From an uncultured Bacteroidales bacterium (GTDB lineage: Bacteria > Bacteroidota > Bacteroidia > Bacteroidales > Paludibacteraceae), in contig CAMJFV010000088.1 in assembly GCA_946405045.1 (NCBI GenBank), positions 1 through 7,421 of the forward strand: a DNA stretch of 7,421 nt, written 5' to 3'. Position 1 is the stretch's first letter, and every line of letters starts with the position of its first letter. Positions 1-6,500 of this stretch are shown piece by piece. The translations under genes and the position numbers were made by a program. The notes under the pieces were generated by a model. The model saw only the letters and a program-made list of their open reading frames with translations, had not been told where the DNA came from and ran no database searches.

Positions 1-1573
1 TTCCCGATTGCTCACCACCAGAAGATAATACAGCTGTGATGTCATAGTATGCCTCCTTTTCAACATTGACTGTGTAATCGAGCCACTCATCTTTCTGAGC
101 ATAACCAACAGCATATTCATTCTGTTTATCTTTCAACGTATACACGTCTACTCCTGTCTCCAAACGATATCCTTCACCACGATTCTGTTTGTCTTTATCA
201 TAATAAGCCACACCTGCACTTCCGTTATCAAAATATTCTGCCTCAATTGTTCCAGGAATAGAAAGAGCCTTATCCAAGAAAGGAGACCTTGGCACAACCT
301 CACCAGGAACGATATACAGACGGTAGGCATAGAGTTTGCTTGTCACATTCACCGGCACTACAATTTTTCCATTATTGACCGTGTAGATATCTGTCGCAAG
401 AGTTTGCGGACCAGCCACTGCCTTATCCTTGTTCTCCCAAGTAACAACCTCCGTTGTGACCTCGACCTCACTACCCATCCACTCAGGAATACCATCGATA
501 GTAACGTCGACTGAACCTGTATTGTTTCCTCCCAGGATAATACTTGCCTCACGCATCTTCTTGTTTACAGCGGCAAAGCCATCCAATCCTTCGCTTCTGT
601 CATTTGGTGGAGTGACAGAAGCCATGTAACCTTCCATGTCACCATACCATTTATATAAATGCCATCCGCCTCCCTTTTCATTGCTTGGAGTAAGGATACT
701 ACCCAATCGACCGGGATATTGGGTAAACCACCAAGAGATTGTAGCACTCTCTATTTTGTAACGTTCAAATTTTGCGATGAACGGAACAGAGTAACCTGGA
801 CAACCCTCAAATTTTTGAGTATTAGCATCCGAACCAGCACAATACTCATTTATACAGATAGGCAGATCCGGCAAATTATATTTCTTTTCAAGCTTCTTTA
901 TGTTCTCGACAGCACCAGGAATACCACCACTTCCCCATTGGTGCCAACAAATAATATCAGGCACACAATTGTTCTCCGTACAGAACTTCAAGAACTTATC
1001 CATTCTTTCCTCAGAATAGTAAGCCATGGCAGGACCGACTAGAGGCATATCTGGATCAAGCTGACGAAGCTTTTGGTATGTTGGCTTCCATACTGTGGAA
1101 TAGAAATCACCATTCGATGAGTTCCATGTGCCATCAGGCTCATTCCAAATCACATAACTATGATAGTTGTTAAGACCGGATGCCTTCTTTCTGTTGACAC
1201 ACTCCTCCACCTGAGAAAGCCAAGAGTTAAGGCCTGGCCATTTATAAGGCCAGTTAGGAAGAATATCAGGAAGAGTGATCTGCACTTGAGCATCCGTACC
1301 CTTTAATCTCTCCGCAACCTTGATAGCATCACCGTAAGGATGCTGGTTGCCTTGTCCGCCTGCACCAGGCTGACAGAACATTCTGCACTTCAAAGGTCCG
1401 ATCATAGCATTGATGTCGACGGGGAACTGTTCCGTCACACCATAGAGCGCACCAGAAGCACAATGAGTAACTTGGCGAATACTGTCTGAAAGATTCACAT
1501 TTAAGTTGAAATCAGCCGCAAACGACGTCATTCCGCATATTAATGCAATAGTAGTTAAAAGTCTAGTTTTCAT
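1..1573 (-). CDS. Secreted clan GH-A-like glycoside hydrolase with C-terminal CBM6-like module (3' end cut by window edge)
   Basis: Predicted exported polysaccharide-degrading enzyme; 524 residues are visible and the frame is open to the window edge, so the C-terminus is missing. The ATG at 1573-1571 is chosen because it is followed at once by a signal peptide (MKTRLLTTIALICGMTSFAA, cleavage near residue 19 or 20). The catalytic region, about residues 25-320, has clan GH-A hallmarks: a WNEP motif at 143-146, making E145 the likely acid/base, and INEY with E243 as the likely nucleophile, 98 residues apart as expected for a retaining (beta/alpha)8 barrel. WHQW at 210-213 lies between them and may line the active site. 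A beta-sandwich follows (about 325-435), then a module from about residue 438 that opens IPGTIEAEYFDNGSAGVAYYD, with a later DEWLDYTVNV stretch, as in CBM6 xylan/glucan-binding modules. The architecture recalls GH39-like enzymes, but the family and substrate are not assigned. It sits downstream of a terminator, so it is probably transcribed separately from the ompA-like gene. Confidence 0.85.
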   Translation of the reverse strand, partial: MKTRLLTTIALICGMTSFAADFNLNVNLSDSIRQVTHCASGALYGVTEQFPVDINAMIGPLKCRMFCQPGAGGQGNQHPYGDAIKVAERLKGTDAQVQITLPDILPNWPYKWPGLNSWLSQVEECVNRKKASGLNNYHSYVIWNEPDGTWNSSNGDFYSTVWKPTYQKLRQLDPDMPLVGPAMAYYSEERMDKFLKFCTENNCVPDIICWHQWGSGGIPGAVENIKKLEKKYNLPDLPICINEYCAGSDANTQKFEGCPGYSVPFIAKFERYKIESATISWWFTQYPGRLGSILTPSNEKGGGWHLYKWYGDMEGYMASVTPPNDRSEGLDGFAAVNKKMREASIILGGNNTGSVDVTIDGIPEWMGSEVEVTTEVVTWENKDKAVAGPQTLATDIYTVNNGKIVVPVNVTSKLYAYRLYIVPGEVVPRSPFLDKALSIPGTIEAEYFDNGSAGVAYYDKDKQNRGEGYRLETGVDVYTLKDKQNEYAVGYAQKDEWLDYTVNVEKEAYYDITAVLSSGGEQSG

Positions 1574-1776
1574 GTCATCATAATTAGATTACGGCGGTAA
1601 AAATAGACAAAAGAACCATTAACCAAGGTAGAGAAAAATCACAAACAGGAAAGACAAAAGTTTTGTGTAGTGAAAAAGACAAATTGTTAAGGTCAAATTT
1701 TTGGAAAAAACGAGTAAGATTTTTAAATACAAAAAGAGACGTGATTACTCACGTCTCTTTCCGCATATAAATTTCA
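1574..1776. other. AT-rich intergenic region between ompA-like gene and glycoside hydrolase gene
   Basis: This 203-bp gap carries the terminator of the upstream unit (1731-1760) and must also hold the leader and probably the promoter of the glycoside hydrolase gene. On the minus strand I looked for the Bacteroidota pattern TTTG, about 19-21 bases, then TANNTTTG. Only imperfect -7 boxes were found: TACCTTGG (1623-1630), TTCTTTTG (1608-1615) and AAAATTTG (1694-1701). None has a TTTG at the right distance, so no promoter is called. There is no credible small ORF, tRNA or riboswitch-like fold. Confidence 0.6.
1731..1760 (-). terminator. Intrinsic terminator after the ompA-like gene
   Basis: A perfect 12-bp inverted repeat, AAAGAGACGTGA (1733-1744) against TCACGTCTCTTT (1749-1760), encloses a 4-base loop. 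Read on the minus strand the loop is GTAA, a GNRA-type tetraloop, and the 3' arm runs directly into a T-run (complement of 1731-1735). The hairpin begins 16 bases past the TAA of the ompA-like gene (1777-1779). In the plus direction the 3' side reads TCTCTTTCCG, a poorer U-tract, so it mainly serves minus-strand transcripts. Confidence 0.9.
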
Positions 1777-3498
1777 TTACTGATCAAACTCAACCTTGAA
1801 TTCAATTCTATTATTAAGTTTTCTGCCATTTAATGTCTTATTGTCACCTATCGGTTGAGTACCACCATGACCGAAACTCTTCAGACGAGAAGGGTAGATA
1901 CCGCGCTCAACCATATAATCGACAATCGCCATCGCTCTACGTTTAGATATCTTCAAGTTGACAGCCATACTTCCACTTGAATCTGTGTGACCATTTACAA
2001 CCAATCGATAGTTAGGATACTCTCTCATGATTGAGATGATCTTATCGATATAGTGACAAGTTGAACGTACCAAGACAGCCGTTCCAGGTTCAAACTCAAT
2101 TCCATGCTCTGCATTCTTGAATGCTTTTCTTGCTCTTTCAGATACCTCTGGACATCCCTGGTTAGCCTCAACACCTGGAATAGTTGGACACTTATCCAAA
2201 TAGTCAGGAATACCATCACCATCTGTATCGAATGGACAACCGTCCTGATCTACCTTAACACCTTCAGGAGTATTTGGACACTTATCAAGATGGTCAGCAA
2301 CACCGTCGCCGTCAGCATCAAATGGACATCCATGATTATCCACAGGTGTATTCTTAGGAGTATAAGGACACTGATCTTGATGATCTGGAACACCGTCGCC
2401 ATCTGTATCAAGCGGACATCCACATGTGTCGACAACAACACCCTTAGGCGTATCACCACATCTGTCAAGATAGTCGTAAACACCGTCGCCATCTGTATCA
2501 AGCGGACATCCACATGTGTCGACAGGCAAACCAGCAGGAGTGTTAGGACAGTTGTCATAAATATCCATCACACCATCTCTATCTTGATCCTTCAGACGAG
2601 GACAAGGAATCTTTAGACCTATTCTAAATCCAACAGAAAATGGTTTAACCTTCTCTACCGCATCTGAAGACAAAACACCATTATAGTCTACATTGTTTAT
2701 CAATGCTTTTCCTTTTTTGGCAATACTTGTTAAACCATAATCAGCATACAGACCATAGAACAAATGGATTCTACCGACTCTGTGAACTAAGTTTAAATCA
2801 AGATAACCACTTGCAGACATTAGTTTTGTTTCAGACTCACCTGATGGATGTGCAGCTGATGCAGTGATGCCTTGATTAGGAATAGAATCATAAAGTACAT
2901 TAAGTTGCTTCTCCATATAAACGGACGTAGAAGTATTTCCATCCGTAACTTCATATGATGAATTCAAAGGGAAAGATAATTTCGCTCCTACACCAGCAAG
3001 AAAAGTAGCTTTATTTCCTAATGGAACACGGAATATGGCACCTACTGGCACTTCTAAAGCAAAAACACTCTGTGTCTCTGTCCATCCAGAAAATACAGTC
3101 GAGCATTTTCCCTCATAGCTAGATTTCTTTCCATAATAATCCATCACCGGCACTTGAATATTCGTACTATATTCTATATTATCATCAAAAGAAACCGTCG
3201 AATTAAGTTTAGAACCTCCAAGGCCAAAAGAGATACCACAAACACGAGAGAAAAAAATATTGTAATCAATATTAAATCTTCCTCCTTTACCCATTTCAGA
3301 ACTTCCATAAGGGAAATCATACATCAAAGTACTTATTCCTCCTCCTGCCGAAAGGCTCAAAAACTTGTTCTGCTCCATCATAGGCGGGTATGTCACCTTA
3401 ACCATTGCCTTAGGTGCAGCATTATCGTTAGGCTTCTCCTGTGCCGTCAAGCTAAATACAGAGAGCAATGCAACAATAGAGAGAATATAGCGTTTCAT
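1777..3498 (-). CDS. OmpA-family outer-membrane protein with TSP3 calcium-binding repeats
   Basis: Complete 573-residue protein predicted to link the outer membrane to peptidoglycan. Residues 1-20 (MKRYILSIVALLSVFSLTAQ) form a signal peptide, with cleavage probably after Q20 or nearby. Residues about 45-300 are rich in alternating hydrophobic/polar segments and glycines (SLSAGGGIST, ISFGLGG, LFYGLYADYG), as in an outer-membrane beta-barrel. Residues 304-450 hold five thrombospondin type 3 repeats of the form DxDxDGxxDxxDxC, which bind calcium. The OmpA C-terminal domain spans about 465-571, with NGHTD at 502-506; D506 and R521 match the aspartate/arginine pair that holds diaminopimelate in OmpA domains. 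The ATG at 3496-3498 directly precedes the signal peptide and has an A-rich upstream context (AAGTAA) rather than a Shine-Dalgarno sequence. It follows the large repeat protein after 57 bp with no terminator between, so co-transcription is likely. The domain order is common in Bacteroidota; the exact role is not known. Confidence 0.95.
   Translation of the reverse strand: MKRYILSIVALLSVFSLTAQEKPNDNAAPKAMVKVTYPPMMEQNKFLSLSAGGGISTLMYDFPYGSSEMGKGGRFNIDYNIFFSRVCGISFGLGGSKLNSTVSFDDNIEYSTNIQVPVMDYYGKKSSYEGKCSTVFSGWTETQSVFALEVPVGAIFRVPLGNKATFLAGVGAKLSFPLNSSYEVTDGNTSTSVYMEKQLNVLYDSIPNQGITASAAHPSGESETKLMSASGYLDLNLVHRVGRIHLFYGLYADYGLTSIAKKGKALINNVDYNGVLSSDAVEKVKPFSVGFRIGLKIPCPRLKDQDRDGVMDIYDNCPNTPAGLPVDTCGCPLDTDGDGVYDYLDRCGDTPKGVVVDTCGCPLDTDGDGVPDHQDQCPYTPKNTPVDNHGCPFDADGDGVADHLDKCPNTPEGVKVDQDGCPFDTDGDGIPDYLDKCPTIPGVEANQGCPEVSERARKAFKNAEHGIEFEPGTAVLVRSTCHYIDKIISIMREYPNYRLVVNGHTDSSGSMAVNLKISKRRAMAIVDYMVERGIYPSRLKSFGHGGTQPIGDNKTLNGRKLNNRIEFKVEFDQ
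2149..2589 (-). repeat. Five tandem TSP3 repeats (about 90-bp period) in the ompA-like gene
   Basis: Residues 304-332, 333-362, 363-392, 393-422 and 423-450 are successive units of 29, 30, 30, 30 and 28 residues. Each has an Asp ladder (for example DTDGDGVYDYLD), one Cys after it and a GCP ending. Twelve cysteines lie here: C317, 329, 331, 347, 359, 361, 377, 391, 407, 421, 437 and 449. Units 1 and 2 end in CGCP, with one extra Cys each; units 3-5 have the single GCP Cys. The fold is expected to be a calcium-stiffened spacer between barrel and peptidoglycan domain. Confidence 0.93.
2389..2524 (-). repeat. 46-bp perfect direct repeat, exactly 90 bp apart, within the TSP3 array
   Basis: Positions 2389-2434 and 2479-2524 are identical base for base, including synonymous positions. 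They cover the junction coding the VDTCGCPLDTDGDGV segment at the ends of TSP3 units 1 and 2. The other units encode similar residues with different bases, so this pair reflects a recent one-unit duplication or gene conversion. Confidence 0.9.
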
Positions 3499-3555
3499 TT
3501 ACTTGAAATTTTCGAGTTATATCAATCGTCCTACAAACAACAAGACAATCTTTTA
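3499..3555 (-). other. 57-bp intergenic spacer joining repeat-protein and ompA-like genes
   Basis: No inverted repeat followed by a T-run and no TANNTTTG -7 box are visible on the minus strand, although a TTTG occurs near 3535. The short spacing, shared orientation and strong terminator only after the second gene favour a two-gene transcription unit. No Shine-Dalgarno sequence precedes the ompA-like ATG, which is usual in Bacteroidota. Confidence 0.55.
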
Positions 3556-6500
3556 TTATTTTACAAGAACTTTTACTGACTGATTAGAAACTACCTTTGT
3601 CTTATCAGCACTCTCCAACTTAATAATATAAATATTTGGAGCCAAGTCAAACGACATCGAATTTTCAGCATCAGATTTTTGAACTAGTGTACCGTTCATT
3701 GAATTAATTACAAGACTAGTTCCAACAGGAATATCTCCAATCACTTCGACATCAACTTTGCCTTTTCCTCCTGATGCCTTAATCCAAAGAGGTTTGTCAA
3801 CATGGAAGAATGCAGGTCCAACAAACAATTCATCATTAACCTTACACATATAATATCCATCCAGACCGTTTTTCTCTTGATAATATTGTTTTGTTGCACC
3901 AGGCACCAACTCTCCGTCTTTATACCATTGATAAGTCTTAAATAAACCAGCAGAGTTGTCAACTGTCAGTACATCATCCCAAACAACATAAATATTTGAT
4001 GCTGGATAATTAACTTTCAATTTAACATCCTGACTTTTTACAAGTGTACCTGACATAAAACTTACAGTAATATTATAAATACCTGGCATAATATCATCAG
4101 GAACATAAATATTCAATGATGTTGGTTTATGATTCTCAAGCAAAATAGTATCTGTATTTAATGCAGGGAAAGAATCACAAGATACCCAATATTTGAAAAC
4201 ATCACCAACGACTTTTACATCAAACGCAGCTAAATGTCCAGGTGTTGTTTCCATTACCAAACCAGAAGCTTGGACTATAGGATCAACATAGAATATACTG
4301 TTCTCAATCATAAACGAATACAATTTAGGAGCAGACGTTGTATCTTCCCATTTATAATTAACCGTATCCTTAAGTGCGACAACTACAGTATAAACGCCTA
4401 CTTCCGTCTGGACATTTCCACTTACAGTAAACAAAGAATCCTCTGGTATATTAATGTTGTAAGTTTGTGGCTTTCCGTTATACAAGAATGTTCCCTGATT
4501 TCTGTTAGGAATATTAACCATTTTAGGTGATACGTTCACAATATAATTCTTAGCTAACGCTGAACTATCAGAAGCCCAGAAATAACCAGGATTAGGAACA
4601 ATCATAACCTCATAACTACCAGCATTCAAAGCCTTGTTATTAGTTACAGTATAAGCAAGACTTAATGGAATCAATGTCAAAGAATCTCCTGTATATACCA
4701 AATTATTTGGAACTGAGATTGAAGGAATCATATTCTTCAAGATGTAGAATGTAACAACCTTATCCTCAACTGTACCATCTGCCCACAAGAAATTGACTGT
4801 ATCCACAAGTGAAACCCTTCGATAATACACACCTATATCTATTGCTCCTCCACCATTACGTTCTACAACATAATTATCATTGGCTACAACTTCAAACAAC
4901 TTGACATTTCCATCATAAACAAATGAATCCTCAACTGCAACCGGAAGATCAACCAAAGATTTTCCAATTAAGAACTCATAATATTTTGGCGCGATTGTCG
5001 AGTCTGACCAAATATAATGAAGAGAATCACTTAATGCTATAGTAACATAATGTAAACCAGCACTTGTTCGGTGATGACCAGATACTACATAGTAATCGAC
5101 AGTATCCGCTATCGGATACGTAACTTCTGATCCTGTAAATTTGAATATACTATCACACTTGGCAGGGATATCAACTACAATTCTGTTGATCTTGTAGACA
5201 TAACTCAATGAAGTAGATGTACTATCAGACCAAACATAATTCTGACGCAATGAAACCTTTACCTCATAAATGCCAGGCTCCTTAGTCTGAGTTATTCCAT
5301 CGACTATATATCCATCGACATCAGGAATTACAACTCCATGAATTGAATCATTATAAGTATAAACATTAGCAGAAGGGAACTTTGGCTTCTCTATTACAAG
5401 AGGTTTGATAACAACAGTATATGTCTTTGGTTCAACTGTATTATCAGACCATACATAACCAGCCTTCAACGTAACAACTACATCATAAGTACCAGCATTT
5501 GTCTGTACTCCATTGTTCACAATATAGGCCTTGTTCTCAGGAACAAATGTAATTTGAGTTCCATTATAAACATATTCTGTTGGGATAACTGGTACATCGA
5601 TTGTACCATTTCCTATCATGAATGTTATTGTCTTATCAGTAACTGAACCATCAATCCAAGTATAATTTAGAGTATCCTTCAAAGTGACTGTTCTTTCATA
5701 AATACCCACTTCAGACGCAGATGCATTTTTTGGAAGAACCTCATATCTGCTATTTTCAGTTACAGCAAAATACTTAGTTGTTCCATCGTATGAGAATGAT
5801 GTCTGAACTGCATTAGGAAGATCAACTTTTGCTTTTGCAATATCAAAAATATATGTCTTAACTTCCGTTGTAGAATCAGACCAAGTTGAATAACTGAAAT
5901 CAGTCAACAGAACCGATACTTCATAAGATCCAGCATAAGCCTGAACATTACCTAGTACATTATAGTCTGGACTCTTAGCAATGTTGTAAGTCTGACGCTT
6001 ACCATTGTAGACGAACTTAGTTGTGTCTACTGATGGAATACTAATAAGTCTCTTGTTGATTGAGAACACATATCCGACTCTTTCAAGAGTACTATCCGAC
6101 CACATATAATTAGGGAGCAAATCAAGTGTAACTTTATACTTTCCTAATTCCATTCCAGATGTTTGACCTGAAATCTCATATGCATCATTTACTGGAACCT
6201 TAAAATCAATTACCTTCTTGTTGTAAGTATACTCAAGTTGCAAATTTGGCTTTTCCACCATAATTGGTTTAATCACAACTACAAATGTTGTATCTGTCTG
6301 ACCATTTGGCAAACGATATCCCTTATTTGGTGTCAAAACCACTTTATATGTTCCAACTTCTCTCTTTGCTCTATTTACTACAGTATAAGAACCGTCTTCA
6401 GGAACAAAGATAATTGTATCACCTGTATAAGTATATTCAAGTTTTACATCTGGCACTTCAATAGTACCATCACCTATTACAAAGACTATAGGCTTATATT

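Noticed and set aside
659..1042. 127-codon plus-strand open frame opposite the glycoside hydrolase
   Set aside because: It lies wholly inside the catalytic domain coding region, and its composition is typical of an antisense shadow.
1623..1630. TACCTTGG as a -7 promoter element for the glycoside hydrolase gene
   Set aside because: It has one mismatch to TANNTTTG, and the nearest TTTG elements lie 11 or 24 bases upstream instead of about 19-21, so it is too weak to call.
2104..2616. 170-codon plus-strand open frame opposite the TSP3 repeats
   Set aside because: It is antisense to a well-supported coding region. Its apparent internal repeats merely mirror the 90-bp TSP3 period, and it resembles no known domain.
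3499..3555. Independent promoter for the ompA-like gene
   Set aside because: A TTTG is present, but no TANNTTTG follows at the right distance, so it cannot be supported from sequence alone.
4234..4530. 98-codon plus-strand open frame
   Set aside because: It is antisense to R14 and the following domain, with no protein-like features.
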